Shown piece by piece: positions 30,397 to 39,287 of a stretch of 64,000 nucleotides of DNA. The notes beneath the pieces are model-generated. The model saw nothing but the letters and a program-made list of their open reading frames with translations. It had not been told where the DNA came from and searched no databases. A program made the translations under genes and the position numbers. The DNA lies in NCBI GenBank assembly GCA_035765775.1, contig DASTWV010000032.1, positions 1 to 64,000 of the forward strand, in the 5' to 3' direction. Numbering within the stretch: the first letter of the stretch is position 1; each line of letters opens with the position of its first letter. The DNA comes from Actinomycetota bacterium. Its GTDB lineage: Bacteria > Actinomycetota > CADDZG01 > JAHWKV01 > JAOPZY01.

Positions 30397-30794
30397 GCGC
30401 TCTCGCCCGCCGCTTCGCCCCCGACGTTGTCGAGTTCCGGGGCGATGTTCGGGGCATCCCGCCACAGGCGTTCCAGCTCGTAGTACTCGCGCTCTTCGGC
30501 ATGGAAGACGTGGACGACGAAGTCCAGGTAGTCGAGCAGCACCCAGCGCAGCTGGTGGACGCCCTCCCGCCGGTAGGGGCGGACGCCCTCGGCGGCCAGC
30601 CGGCGCTCGACCTCTTCGAGGATGGTCTGCACCTGGCGTTCATTGCGGCCCGAGCAGATGACGAAGTAGTCGGTGATGGCGATGAGCGCCTGGACATCGA
30701 GGATCACGATGTCGGAGGCGAGCTTGTCCGAAGCGGCGCGGGCGGCGATCTGCGCGCGCTGGAGAGAGTCGTTCACCGGGCCAGGGTAGCTCAC
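30393..30794 (-). CDS. rsfS: Ribosome silencing factor RsfS
   Basis: 133-residue DUF143 protein that binds ribosomal protein L14 and blocks 30S-50S joining during starvation. Core motifs: ASDIVILDVQALIAITDYFVI, CSGRNERQVQTILEEVERRL, GVRPYRREG and WVLLDYLDFVVHVFH. The GTG at 30794 overlaps the nadD stop (GTGA), and its own stop overlaps the next gene, so nadD, rsfS and the Arg-rich gene form a coupled chain. nadD-rsfS linkage is widespread in bacteria. Confidence 0.95.
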   Translation of the reverse strand: MSYPGPVNDSLQRAQIAARAASDKLASDIVILDVQALIAITDYFVICSGRNERQVQTILEEVERRLAAEGVRPYRREGVHQLRWVLLDYLDFVVHVFHAEEREYYELERLWRDAPNIAPELDNVGGEAAGESA

Positions 30795-31426
30795 GGTGCC
30801 TCCTTGTCCTCGTCGTTGGCGTCATCGGAGCCCCGGTAGAGGCCCCGCTCGTCGATGAACGCCGCCACCTCGGGCGGCACGAGGTACTGGATCGGGCGGC
30901 CCTCCCGGACCCGGCGCCGGATGTCGGTCGACGAGATCGCCAAGGCGGGGATCTCGATCACCCGGACCCGGTCGCCAAAACGCTCCAGCTCCAGCCGCCC
31001 CAGGTCGTAGCCCGGCCTACTGGCGGCGATGAACGAGGCGGCGTCCAGCACGGCATCGGGGTCCTTCCAGGTCAGGATCTCCAGCACGGCGTCGGCCCCG
31101 GTGATGAAGAACAGGTCGGCGGCCTCGCCGTGGAAGTCGGCCAGGGCGCTCAGCGTCTCCCGGGTGTACGTGGGCCCCGGGCGGTCCACCTCGATGCGGG
31201 ATACCGAGAAGTGCGGGTTGCCGGCGGTGGCCAGCATCGTGAGCAGGTAGCGGTCTTCGGCGCCGGTGACCGCCCGCTTCTGCCAGGGCGAGCCCGCCGG
31301 GACGAAGATCACCTCGTCGAGATTGAACTGCCACCGGGCCTCCTCGGCGCACACCAGGTGGCCGATGTGGATCGGGTCGAAGGTGCCGCCCATGATCCCC
31401 AGCCGGCGCGGGCGCGGCGCGCTCAC
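30791..31426 (-). CDS. nadD: Nicotinate-nucleotide adenylyltransferase NadD
   Basis: Converts nicotinate mononucleotide and ATP to deamido-NAD in NAD synthesis. 211 residues; nucleotidyltransferase motif GIMGGTFDPIHIGHLV at 10-25, FVPAGSPWQK, FFITGADAVLEILTWKDP and the ISSTDIRRR signature near the C-terminus. GTG 31426 overlaps the stop of the PH-domain gene (GTGA). Operon with rsfS. Confidence 0.95.
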   Translation of the reverse strand: MSAPRPRRLGIMGGTFDPIHIGHLVCAEEARWQFNLDEVIFVPAGSPWQKRAVTGAEDRYLLTMLATAGNPHFSVSRIEVDRPGPTYTRETLSALADFHGEAADLFFITGADAVLEILTWKDPDAVLDAASFIAASRPGYDLGRLELERFGDRVRVIEIPALAISSTDIRRRVREGRPIQYLVPPEVAAFIDERGLYRGSDDANDEDKEAP

Positions 31427-32061
31427 AGGATGAGCCGCGGGAGCGGGCCGGTGTCGTCGAGCGCGGGGTCGAACGGGCCATCCCCGCCCCCGCGCCCTCC
31501 CGGGGTGCCGCCGGGACCTCCGGGCGGCCCCACACCATCCGGATCGACGCCCGACACCAGCGACATGATCAGACGGTAGATCTCGTCCGGCCTCGGGATG
31601 GAGGTCAGCTCCCGGAGCCCGTTCTGGCTGCCCCCGGGCGAATCGAGGGCCAGCTGCCCGTAGCCGAACATGCGGCCAAAGAACGAGCGGTTGAAATCCG
31701 TGTGCGTCACCTTGGACAGCGGGATGGCCCGGACCCGGCGGTTGAAGACCCCCTCCACCAGCAGCACGCGCTCGTTGGTGATCACGTAGCGCGCCTGCCA
31801 CCACGCCCAGGTCCTGAAGGCCAGGATCCCCGCCCCGGCGAGCACGATCCAGCCGCCGATGACCCCCAGGTGCCAGCTAGGCGCTTTGGAGGAGAGCACC
31901 CCAGCGCCGATGCCGAGGCCCAGTGCCAGCAGCCAGATCCCGACGGCGGACTCCAGCACCACGGTGTGCCGGCGGAGGATGTAGATCACCCGCTCGCCGT
32001 GGGCGAGGTACCGCTCCACCGCCGCGTGGGGCGATGGCCGTGGCCCACGTCCGTGGTGCAT
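31423..32061 (-). CDS. Membrane protein with bacterial PH domain
   Basis: 212 residues. Two membrane helices (about 33-53 and 62-82) are followed by a bacterial PH domain (bPH2/YdbT type): YVITNERVLLVEGVFNRRVR, AIPLSKVTHTDFNRS, GYGQLALDSPGG and LTSIPRPDEIYRLIM. A flexible Gly/Pro tail ends the protein. Such proteins are common actinobacterial membrane components of unknown role. The ATG at 32061 overlaps by one base the stop of a 55-residue membrane peptide upstream (TGATG), and its own stop overlaps nadD. Confidence 0.82.
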   Translation of the reverse strand: MHHGRGPRPSPHAAVERYLAHGERVIYILRRHTVVLESAVGIWLLALGLGIGAGVLSSKAPSWHLGVIGGWIVLAGAGILAFRTWAWWQARYVITNERVLLVEGVFNRRVRAIPLSKVTHTDFNRSFFGRMFGYGQLALDSPGGSQNGLRELTSIPRPDEIYRLIMSLVSGVDPDGVGPPGGPGGTPGGRGGGDGPFDPALDDTGPLPRLIL

Positions 32062-32228
32062 CAGAACACTTGGTTGAAGAACTTCGTCAGCGACTCGGCT
32101 GCCGACTTGAGCCCGTCCCAGAGGTTCTTGAGTCCCCCGTGGACCGAGTGGCCGGCGGTCGAGGGGCTGTGGAGTATCCAGAAGATGATGAAGAACGCCA
32201 GCAGGATCCACAGAATCTTCTTGATCAC
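32061..32228 (-). CDS. 55-residue single-helix membrane peptide
   Basis: GTG 32228 to TGA 32061. The product starts VIKKILWILLAFFIIFWIL, one strong transmembrane helix, followed by an amphipathic segment with GGLKNLWDGLKSAAESLTKF and an end FFNQVF. The stop overlaps the ATG of the PH-domain gene (TGATG), giving obvious coupling. Short basic-plus-helix peptides of this form recur in actinobacteria next to such genes. GGGG lies about 10 bases before the start. Function unknown; a small partner of the PH protein is the simplest idea. Confidence 0.7.
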   Translation of the reverse strand: MIKKILWILLAFFIIFWILHSPSTAGHSVHGGLKNLWDGLKSAAESLTKFFNQVF

Positions 32229-32370
32229 CGTGCATCCCCGATCTTGGCGCCGTCGTGGGTCCGGTGGGCCTTCTCCCCGAACCTACCGAGAGCTGACTAT
32301 CCCGACTCTCAATTCTTTACAATACGTCACAATAAAATGCTGGCGGAAGCGATCGTAGGATTTCCCCGCG

Positions 32371-32952
32371 ATGAAAGCGATGAAAGTTGGCCGGCGCGCG
32401 CCCCGCGCCCTGCTCGCCGACGCCGTTCACTCCGCCGTGGCCCTGGTGGCCCTGGTAGCTCTGGTGGCCCTGGTGGGCTGCGCCGGCTCCCGGTCGCCGG
32501 GCACCAACCCCGCCTCCGCCGGGCCGTCGCCCCTGCCCTCCCCCACAACGGTGGCCAACCCGGCCCAGCAGCTCCCCCTCGGCCGCCTGAGCATCGGCAC
32601 CGGGAACCGCACCAAGCTGGCCCTCTCGGTGCAGATCGCCGCCACCGACCAGGCCCAGGAGGTGGGGCTGATGAACGTCACCTCGATGCCCGCAGCCGAC
32701 GGCATGGCCTTCACCTGGACCACGGCCACCGACACCCCGTTCTGGATGCAGGACACGCTGATCCCGCTGGACATCGTGTTCTGGGACGCCGCCGGCAGGG
32801 TGGTGACGGTGCTGACCATGGTGCCGTGCACCGCCAACCCGTGCCACCTGTACTACTCGACGGCTTCCTACGTGGGGGCGGTGGAGATGAACGCCGGGCT
32901 GGCCAACCAGTACGGCGTCGCTGAGGGCGACACGGTCAAGCTCGACCGGTAG
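32371..32952 (+). CDS. DUF192 lipoprotein
   Basis: 193-residue secreted protein. The signal sequence includes a VALVALVALVALVGC stretch, with a lipobox Cys at about 37, then a Pro/Ser-rich linker. The DUF192 domain covers about 72-190: QIAATDQAQEVGLMNVTSMP, DGMAFTWTTATDTPFWMQDT, PLDIVFWDAAGRVVTV and a C-terminal GDTVKL. DUF192 proteins are extracellular beta-barrel-like domains of unknown activity, also found in halophiles and cyanobacteria. An AT-rich stretch upstream (about 32305-32345) may hold the promoter. Convergent with zwf, 32 bases apart. Confidence 0.88.
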   Translation: MKAMKVGRRAPRALLADAVHSAVALVALVALVALVGCAGSRSPGTNPASAGPSPLPSPTTVANPAQQLPLGRLSIGTGNRTKLALSVQIAATDQAQEVGLMNVTSMPAADGMAFTWTTATDTPFWMQDTLIPLDIVFWDAAGRVVTVLTMVPCTANPCHLYYSTASYVGAVEMNAGLANQYGVAEGDTVKLDR

Positions 32953-32984
32953 CCCCGCCTCAGTACCCGGAGTTGGTCGAAGCT

Positions 32985-34436
32985 CTACCCCAGGTGCCAG
33001 GGGAAGGGCGCCACCAGCTCCTTGGCCCGTTCCGGGCCCCAGCTGCCGGCGAAGTAGGGCTCGGGACGCAGGCGCTCGAGCACCGGCTCGACGATCTCCC
33101 AGCCCCGCTCGATCTCGTCCGCCCGCATGAACAGCGTGTGGTCCTCCACCATCACGTCGTGCAGCAGCCGTTCGTAGGCCTCGGCGCCGGCAGTGGTGAA
33201 GCTCTCCTGGTAGTCGAAGTCCATCTGCACCGGGCCCACCCGCATGTCCGGTCCCGGCACCTTGGCGTCGAAGGTGAGCGAGATGCCCTCGTTGGGCTGG
33301 ATCCTGAGGCACAGGTTGTTGGGCCCGGGCCGGTCCAGCCCGGACTCCTCGAACATGAGGTGCGGGGCGGCGGCGAACGAGATGGTCACCTGGGTGGCCC
33401 GCCGGGGCAGGCGCTTGCCGGTCCGCACCACCACCGGGACCCCCGCCCAGCGCCAGTTGTCGATCCGCAGGCGCATGGCGACGAAGGTCTCGGTGGTCGA
33501 GCCGGGCATCACCTCGGCCTCCTCCTGGTAGCCGGGGACCAGCACGCCGTTCACCACCCCGGCCACGTACTGGCCGCGCACCACATCGCGTTCCTTGCGA
33601 CGCACCGGCTGCACCGACTGCAGCAGCTTCACCTTCTCGTTGCGGATGGACTCGGCGTCGAAGCGCACCGGGGGCTCCATGGTCACAAACGCCAGCAGCT
33701 GCATGATGTGGTTCTGCACGATGTCGCGCAGTGCCCCCGCCTCCTCGTAGAACTTGCCCCGGCTCTCGATGCCGATGTCCTCGGCGACGTCGATCTGCAC
33801 CTGGCGCACGTAGCTCCGGTTCCAGATGGGCTCGAACATGCCGTTGGCGAAGCGGAAGACCAGGATGTTCTGCACGGTCTCCTTGCCCAGGTAGTGGTCG
33901 ATCCGGAAGATCTGTTCCTCCTCGAACACCTTGTGGAGGAGCCGGTTCAGCTCCCGGGCGGACTCCAGGTCCCGCCCGAAGGGCTTCTCCATGACCACCT
34001 TGGCACCCCGGTTGAGTCCCTCCTCGCCCAGGCGCTCGGCGATGAGGGGGAACAGCGAGGGCTGCGTGGCGCAGTAGTAGGTGCACCGGCCCTCGCCGCC
34101 GATCTGGGCGTCGATCCCCTGCAGGATCCCCGCCAGGTGGTGCAGCGACCCCGGGCCGGCGATCTCCCCCTGGATGTAGGTGATCCGCCGGGCGAAGTCC
34201 TCCCAATGCGAGGAATCCATCCCGGTTCGGCTGTACTTGGCCACTTGCGTGGCCAGCTGGTCACGAAACTCCTCCGACGACATGTCCGAGCGGGCGTAGC
34301 CCACCACGGCATAGTGCTCGGGCAGCAGCCCGTCGGCGAACAGGTTGTAGAGCGCGGGCACCAGTTTGCGGCCGGTCAGGTCGCCGGTGGCGCCGAAGAT
34401 GACGATCGTTTGGTTCGCTGGTGCACTCAGTGTCAT
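32985..34436 (-). CDS. zwf: Glucose-6-phosphate 1-dehydrogenase
   Basis: NADP-dependent first step of the oxidative pentose phosphate pathway, 483 residues. The Rossmann motif is IVIFGATGDLTGRKL (11-25), the active site is FRIDHYLGKETVQN (about 178-191) with the catalytic His, and the substrate motif EKPFGRDLESAR precedes it. C-terminal half complete. It follows proB by 41 bases on the same strand, where proA would be expected in many actinobacteria. No opcA or devB-type partner is present. Confidence 0.97.
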   Translation of the reverse strand: MTLSAPANQTIVIFGATGDLTGRKLVPALYNLFADGLLPEHYAVVGYARSDMSSEEFRDQLATQVAKYSRTGMDSSHWEDFARRITYIQGEIAGPGSLHHLAGILQGIDAQIGGEGRCTYYCATQPSLFPLIAERLGEEGLNRGAKVVMEKPFGRDLESARELNRLLHKVFEEEQIFRIDHYLGKETVQNILVFRFANGMFEPIWNRSYVRQVQIDVAEDIGIESRGKFYEEAGALRDIVQNHIMQLLAFVTMEPPVRFDAESIRNEKVKLLQSVQPVRRKERDVVRGQYVAGVVNGVLVPGYQEEAEVMPGSTTETFVAMRLRIDNWRWAGVPVVVRTGKRLPRRATQVTISFAAAPHLMFEESGLDRPGPNNLCLRIQPNEGISLTFDAKVPGPDMRVGPVQMDFDYQESFTTAGAEAYERLLHDVMVEDHTLFMRADEIERGWEIVEPVLERLRPEPYFAGSWGPERAKELVAPFPWHLG

Positions 34437-34477
34437 GTGGTGTCTCTCATTGGTGACTCCTGTGGCGCCCTGGGCAG

Positions 34478-35560
34478 CTACAGCACCACCAGGTGGTCCC
34501 GGTGGATGACCTCGCGGCCGCCCTTGGTGCCGATGATGTCCACAAGGAGGTCCGAGTCGAAGGAGACCAGCCCCTTCGCCACCACCTGGCCCTCCGGACC
34601 CACAACCTCCACCGCATCCCCCGCTTTGAATGTCCCCTCGACCGCCCGCACCCCGGCAGCCAGCAGGCTCTTGTTTCCGTGGGACACCGCCCGCCGGGCG
34701 CCGTCGTCGACCACGATGCGCCCCCGGGCGGCAGGGGCCCAGGCTATCCAGAGCTTACGGGCTGCCAGCCGCGGCGTCTTTGCCGGTACATACGTACCCA
34801 CTGGCTCGCCGGCCCAGACGTCCAGCAGCCCGTCCGGGCGCTCGCCGAGGGCGATCACGGTGGCCACCCCGGACAGTCTGGCGATGCGCGCCGCCTCCAG
34901 CTTCGACGCCATGCCCCCGGACCCGAGTGACGAGCGCCGTGTGGTGGCCAGCGCCACGACCTCGGGCGTCACCTCGGGGACCGTCGAGATCAGGCTGGCG
35001 CCAGGGACGCTGGGGTGGTCGGTGTACAGGCCCTCGACGTCGGAGAGCAGGACCAGCAGGTCCGCCCGCACGATGTTGGCCACCAGGGCCGAGATGCGGT
35101 CGTTCTCGCCGTACCGGATCTCCTCGACCGCCACGGTGTCGTTCTCGTTGACAATCGGGATGGCGCCCAGCTCGAGCAGGCGGTCGAGGGTGTTGCGGGC
35201 GTTGACGTAGTGGGCACGCTGGACGATGTCCTGCTGGGTCAGCAGCACCTGGCCCACGACCCGGCCCTGGGCCTCGAGGAACTCCGCCCACAGGTCCATG
35301 AGCCGGCGCTGCCCGACGGCGGCGGCCGCCTGCAGGGTGGGCATGTCGGTGGGCCGGCGCTCCAGCCCGAGCGCCGCCATCCCGGCCGCGATCGCCCCGG
35401 AAGACACCACCACCAGGTCCACCCCCTTGCCGCGGAGGGTGGCGACCTGGTCGGCCAGCCGCCCGATCCGGTGCGGGTCCGGGGTACCGTCCGCCGCGGT
35501 CAAGCTGGAGGTGCCCACCTTGACGACGATCCGGTGGGGCTCGACCAGGCGAGGCTTCAT
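34478..35560 (-). CDS. proB: Glutamate 5-kinase ProB with PUA domain
   Basis: First step of proline synthesis. 360 residues: an amino-acid-kinase domain (RIVVKVGTSSLT at the start, VVVSSGAIAAGM, IVNENDTVAVEEI, LVLLSDVEGLYT, GSGGMASKLEAARIA) followed by a PUA domain from about 275 (GRIVVDDGARRAV, GDAVEVVGPEGQVVAKGLV). The ATG at 35560 overlaps the obg stop by 4 bases (ATGA). The usual partner proA is not found downstream; zwf takes its place. Confidence 0.96.
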   Translation of the reverse strand: MKPRLVEPHRIVVKVGTSSLTAADGTPDPHRIGRLADQVATLRGKGVDLVVVSSGAIAAGMAALGLERRPTDMPTLQAAAAVGQRRLMDLWAEFLEAQGRVVGQVLLTQQDIVQRAHYVNARNTLDRLLELGAIPIVNENDTVAVEEIRYGENDRISALVANIVRADLLVLLSDVEGLYTDHPSVPGASLISTVPEVTPEVVALATTRRSSLGSGGMASKLEAARIARLSGVATVIALGERPDGLLDVWAGEPVGTYVPAKTPRLAARKLWIAWAPAARGRIVVDDGARRAVSHGNKSLLAAGVRAVEGTFKAGDAVEVVGPEGQVVAKGLVSFDSDLLVDIIGTKGGREVIHRDHLVVL

Positions 35561-36867
35561 CGACCGGCGGGTCGGGCCGCCCGCGTGCCCCGGGGGCGGG
35601 TGTCGGTCGGGAACCACTCGAAGGAGGCCTCGCCGATGCGCACCTCGTCGCCCGGCTCCGCCCCGGCGGCCGCCAGCACGCGCTCGACGCCCGCCCGCTC
35701 CATGCGCTCCTGCAGGTGGGCGACCGCCTGGGCGTTGGCCAGGTCGGTCATGACCACCCACCGCTCCAGGGCGTCGCCCGACAACCGCCAGGTCCCGTCC
35801 TGGTCCCGGCTGACGCCGAGCGCCGTGCGCTCGGTGCGGAAGAGCTCGAATCCCTCCACCGTCTCGGCCCGCGCCGCCCGGCTGGCCGCCACCTCGGCGG
35901 CGAGCCTCGCCACCAGGGCGTCCAACCCGGTGCCCTCGGCCGCCGAGATGGCCACCGGGGCGAGCCCTGCGGCCACGAACTGGTCCGTGATCCGCTCGAG
36001 CACCCCGTCCTCCGCCACGTCGACCTTGTTGAGGCCCACGATTTCCGGGCGCCCCTCGAGCCCGGGCTTGAACGAGATCACCTCGCTGCGTACCAGGCGG
36101 TACGCCGCCAGAGGGTCGTCGGCGTTCACATCCACCAGGTGCATAAAGAGCAGCGCCCGCTCGGCATGACGGAGGAAGCCGAGACCGAGGCCCCTGCCCT
36201 CGTGGGCGCCCTCGATGAGCCCGGGGATGTCGCAGATCGTGAACGCCGCGTCGGGGTCGTCGCCCGGCACCACCCGCCCGAGCGTGGGCTCCAGGGTGGT
36301 GAACGGGTAGGCCGCCACCTTGGGGCTGGCCGCCGACAGCGCCCCCACCAGGGTGGACTTGCCGGCGTTGGGCAGCCCGATGACCGCCACGTCGGCGATC
36401 AGGCGCAGCTCCAGGTGGAACCGCCCGCTGATTCCCGGCTCGCCCAGCTCGCCGAAGCCCGGTGCCCGCCGGGCATCCGAAAGGAAGGCGGCGTTCCCCC
36501 GGCCCCCGCGCCCGCCGGCCGCCACCACGTAACGGTCGCCCGGGCGGGCGAGGTCGGCCAGGAGCTGGCCCCCGCTGTCGTGCACGACAGTGCCGGGCGG
36601 CACAGCCAACGTGAGATCGCCCGCATCGGCGCCGTTGCGGTGGTTGCCCCCGCCCGGCGTACCCGAGGCAGCCTTCTGGTGGGGGTGGTCGCGCAGCCAG
36701 GAGAGCGAGCCCACGCCATCGGTGGCCACCAGGATCACCGACCCGCCCCGCCCCCCGTTGCCCCCGTCCGGGCCGCCGCGGGGCTGGTACTTCTCGCGGT
36801 GGAAGGTGACGGCGCCGTCGCCGCCCCGGCCCGCCGCCACCATGATCTGCGCCTCGTCCACGAACAT
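35557..36867 (-). CDS. obg: Obg family GTPase
   Basis: Ribosome-associated, stress-linked GTPase, 436 residues. The Gly-rich Obg fold occupies about 1-158 (FVDEAQIMVAAGRGGDGAV, PDGGNGGRGG). The G domain has G1 GLPNAGKST, G2 region FTTLEPTLG, G3 DIPGLIEGA, G4 NKVD and G5 ISAAEG. The C-terminal OCT domain lies about 335-420. Chosen start ATG 36867 (36876 is also in frame). In most actinobacteria rplU-rpmA lie immediately upstream; here they are separated from obg by about 2.8 kb of other genes. Confidence 0.96.
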   Translation of the reverse strand: MFVDEAQIMVAAGRGGDGAVTFHREKYQPRGGPDGGNGGRGGSVILVATDGVGSLSWLRDHPHQKAASGTPGGGNHRNGADAGDLTLAVPPGTVVHDSGGQLLADLARPGDRYVVAAGGRGGRGNAAFLSDARRAPGFGELGEPGISGRFHLELRLIADVAVIGLPNAGKSTLVGALSAASPKVAAYPFTTLEPTLGRVVPGDDPDAAFTICDIPGLIEGAHEGRGLGLGFLRHAERALLFMHLVDVNADDPLAAYRLVRSEVISFKPGLEGRPEIVGLNKVDVAEDGVLERITDQFVAAGLAPVAISAAEGTGLDALVARLAAEVAASRAARAETVEGFELFRTERTALGVSRDQDGTWRLSGDALERWVVMTDLANAQAVAHLQERMERAGVERVLAAAGAEPGDEVRIGEASFEWFPTDTRPRGTRAARPAGR

Positions 36868-36923
36868 GGATCCCATCGTATCGGCGGGGCGGCCCACCCC
36901 CCGGGTCTAGACTGTCCGGCGAC

Positions 36924-37736
36924 ATGGCCCTGCCGATGCGCTCGATGGCTGCCCGGGCGGTCGTGGTGGCGCTGCTTGCCGTCGTTCTCGCGGCGTGCAC
37001 CAGCCACCCGAAGGCGAAGCCGGCGGCGTCTCCCAGCGGCCCGGCGCTGAGCGGCTCCCTGCGGATCGCCGCCGACAGCGCCCTCCAGGCCGCCTTCAAC
37101 AACCTTGTCACCGGCTTCGTGAGCGCCCACCGGGGCCTCACGGTCACCCCGACGTACCTGGGGTCCCAGGCCCTCGCTGCGACCCTGCAGCGCGGCACCA
37201 CCGCCGATGTCGTGGCGGTCGCCAGCGGGACCGGCGGCTTCGTCGATGCCCTCACAACCGCAGGCCTGGTGGTCTCGGGCACGGCGAAACCGGTCGCACG
37301 CGACCCGTTGCAGATCGCGGTGCCCGCGGGCAACCCGCAGGGACTGACCACGCTGGCCGCCCTCACGGGCCGGGGCGTGCAGGTGGCACTGGTGGAACCC
37401 AGCCTGCCCTTGGGGTCGGCGGCCCAGCAGGCCCTTGCCCTGGCCGGAGTCCGCCTGGCCAAGCCCACCCTCGAGCTGACCGCCGGGAGCGTCATCGCAG
37501 ACGTGGTCTCGGGCACCGCCCAGGCCGGTCTGGTGGCCGCCAGCGACGTGGCGGCCGGTGGCTCGTCGGTAACCGGGGTGGCACTCCCGGCGGCCGACGC
37601 CGTCGTGACCGGGTACAGCATCGCGGCGGTGGGCAGTGCGGCCAACCCGTCGGCGGCATCAGCCTTCATCGCCTACGTCCTCTCCCCGGCGGGCCAACAG
37701 ATCCTGCAGTCCGCCGGGTTCCTCCCGGCTTCCTGA
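36924..37736 (+). CDS. Orphan ModA-like binding lipoprotein
   Basis: 270-residue solute-binding protein. Signal peptide with lipobox AVVLAACT (Cys about 25), then a short linker and a periplasmic-binding fold resembling molybdate/tungstate-binding ModA: GSLRIAADSALQAAFNNL at the domain start, a QIAVPAGNPQG strand, VEPSLPLGSAAQQAL and VLSPAGQQILQSAGFLP at the end. No permease or ATPase genes (modB, modC) are adjacent. It is divergent from obg, 56 bases apart. Molybdate, another oxyanion or a small organic ligand are all possible. Confidence 0.8.
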   Translation: MALPMRSMAARAVVVALLAVVLAACTSHPKAKPAASPSGPALSGSLRIAADSALQAAFNNLVTGFVSAHRGLTVTPTYLGSQALAATLQRGTTADVVAVASGTGGFVDALTTAGLVVSGTAKPVARDPLQIAVPAGNPQGLTTLAALTGRGVQVALVEPSLPLGSAAQQALALAGVRLAKPTLELTAGSVIADVVSGTAQAGLVAASDVAAGGSSVTGVALPAADAVVTGYSIAAVGSAANPSAASAFIAYVLSPAGQQILQSAGFLPAS

Positions 37737-37861
37737 CCCGCGCACCCGCAATGGGCGCTCGCCAGCCCGCCCGTGCGCTCGCACCGGCCGGACAGCGAGC
37801 CGCCCATCCCGCGCTCCAGCCCCTGCCCACCCGGGGCAGGCCGCCCGGATGCCGGCCAGCA

Positions 37862-39073
37862 TCATTCCCGGCTCCGTAAGGCGGCCATGAGATCCATGGG
37901 GAAGGCATCGGGCAGCTCCGGTCGCTCAGGTGCCGGTCGCTCAGGTGGGGGGTAGGGCACGAAGGGGGTCCCGTCCGGCCGGAGGAACACCAGGTGGTTG
38001 CCCGCCCCCGGCCCGGGCTCGGGATTGCCCACCACCGACCAGCCCCCGTCGTGGACCAGGGAATGGTGTCGTTTACAGAGGAGCAACAGGTTGGTCGAGA
38101 CGGTGGGGCCGCCGTCGGCCCAGTGCTCCCGGTGGTGGGCGTGCAGATGCCTGCGCATGCCACAGCCCGGGAACCGGCAACATTTGTCCCGGTTCTTCAG
38201 GTAGCGACTGAGCGGGTGGGGGATGTCCCGCTGAGCGGGGGCGATGGCCACCAGGCCCGCCTGGTCCTCCAATACCACCTCGAGGCGGCCGTCGCACGAC
38301 AGCCGGCGCACGACCCTGGCGGGCACCGCCCCGCCCGAGGACAGCTCGGCCATGCCCTCCCCCGACACCAGGGACTCCACGCTGATGTGCACCACGACGC
38401 AGGCCCGGTCCGGGTCGGCGTCCTCCCGCAGGCGGGTGGATGCCAGGGCCACCAGGGCCTCGGCGGCGGCCACGTCGGGCGGGTCGAAGGCACCGGTCAG
38501 CGGGTCGGGCTTGCCCGAGACCGCCCGCTCGATGGCGGCGATCACCACCGCCCCGTCCTCGGGGGCCAGCCAGCCCCGGAACTGGGTCCAGCCGTCCCCG
38601 GAGTGCCACCAGGTGAGCGCGGGGCGGGGCGCCACGCCGGGCTCTCGGGCGGCCACCTGCTCCTGGCGGCGCACCGCCTTGCGCAGGACGTCGGCCGGCA
38701 GGGCCTCCGCCTCGGCGGTCACGCCGGCGTCGGTCACCGCCCCGGTGCCATCGCCGCCCACCAGCCTGGCGGCCGCCGCCGCCGACTCCAGGTTCAACGC
38801 CCCTGAGGACAGCGACGACGCCAGGGCGGGCAGCCCGGGCAGCGCCCGGGCCAGCTCCACCCAGTCCAAGGCGGTGGCGTAGGTGACATGCAGGGCGGCC
38901 ACCAGCCAGTTGGCCATCGAGCGGGCCCCGTCGGCCCGCCAACACTCCCGGGCGTCGAAGCCGGCAATGAGAGAAATCAGCTCGGCTTGGGCGGCCACCA
39001 CCACGGCGTGCTGGGAGCTGATCGCCGCCGCCAGCCCCGAAGCCGGCAGCGACTCCCGCACCGCAGTCTCCAT
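37862..39073 (-). CDS. DUF222 / HNH endonuclease family protein (13E12 repeat type)
   Basis: 403 residues: an N-terminal DUF222 helical region (about 1-290) and a C-terminal HNH nuclease domain (about 300-350) with CRFPGCGMRRHLHAHH, ...EHWADGGPT and NLLLLCKRHHSLVHDGGW. These are the two CxxC-type zinc ligands and the His-Asn-His core. The family is present in many variable copies in actinobacterial genomes and is related to the REP13E12 repeats of mycobacteria. It interrupts the rpmA-obg order here. The tail carries a short Pro/Glu/Arg repeat (PERPAPERPE). ATG 39073; the upstream 200 bases are AT-richer than average. Likely intact. Confidence 0.9.
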   Translation of the reverse strand: METAVRESLPASGLAAAISSQHAVVVAAQAELISLIAGFDARECWRADGARSMANWLVAALHVTYATALDWVELARALPGLPALASSLSSGALNLESAAAAARLVGGDGTGAVTDAGVTAEAEALPADVLRKAVRRQEQVAAREPGVAPRPALTWWHSGDGWTQFRGWLAPEDGAVVIAAIERAVSGKPDPLTGAFDPPDVAAAEALVALASTRLREDADPDRACVVVHISVESLVSGEGMAELSSGGAVPARVVRRLSCDGRLEVVLEDQAGLVAIAPAQRDIPHPLSRYLKNRDKCCRFPGCGMRRHLHAHHREHWADGGPTVSTNLLLLCKRHHSLVHDGGWSVVGNPEPGPGAGNHLVFLRPDGTPFVPYPPPERPAPERPELPDAFPMDLMAALRSRE

Positions 39074-39275
39074 CCCGCCCTCCTGGCCACCCTTGGCACG
39101 AACACCAGTTCGATAACCAGCACACTAGCACATGGGTACGACAGAGAACGGCCAAAAACGCGCCCCAGCGAAAAAACGACAGGAATATTTTGACGAAGCA
39201 TGAGGCACATCGGGGGCCTGCCCTGCCGAACAGCCGAGCGGGGGTTGAGGGTCCACAGTTAAAGGCAGATCCTGC

Positions 39276-39281
39276 TACACT
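39276..39281 (+). promoter_or_regulatory. -10 element, probable leaderless promoter
   Basis: TACACT lies 6 bases before the ATG at 39288, with no ribosome site between. In actinobacteria a TANNNT box 6-7 bases from the start codon marks leaderless transcripts. A -35 element is not obvious. Confidence 0.4.
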
Positions 39282-39287
39282 TATCCG

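Noticed and set aside
36924-37736. Complete molybdate ABC transporter
   Set aside because: Only a binding protein is present; no permease or ATPase gene is adjacent.
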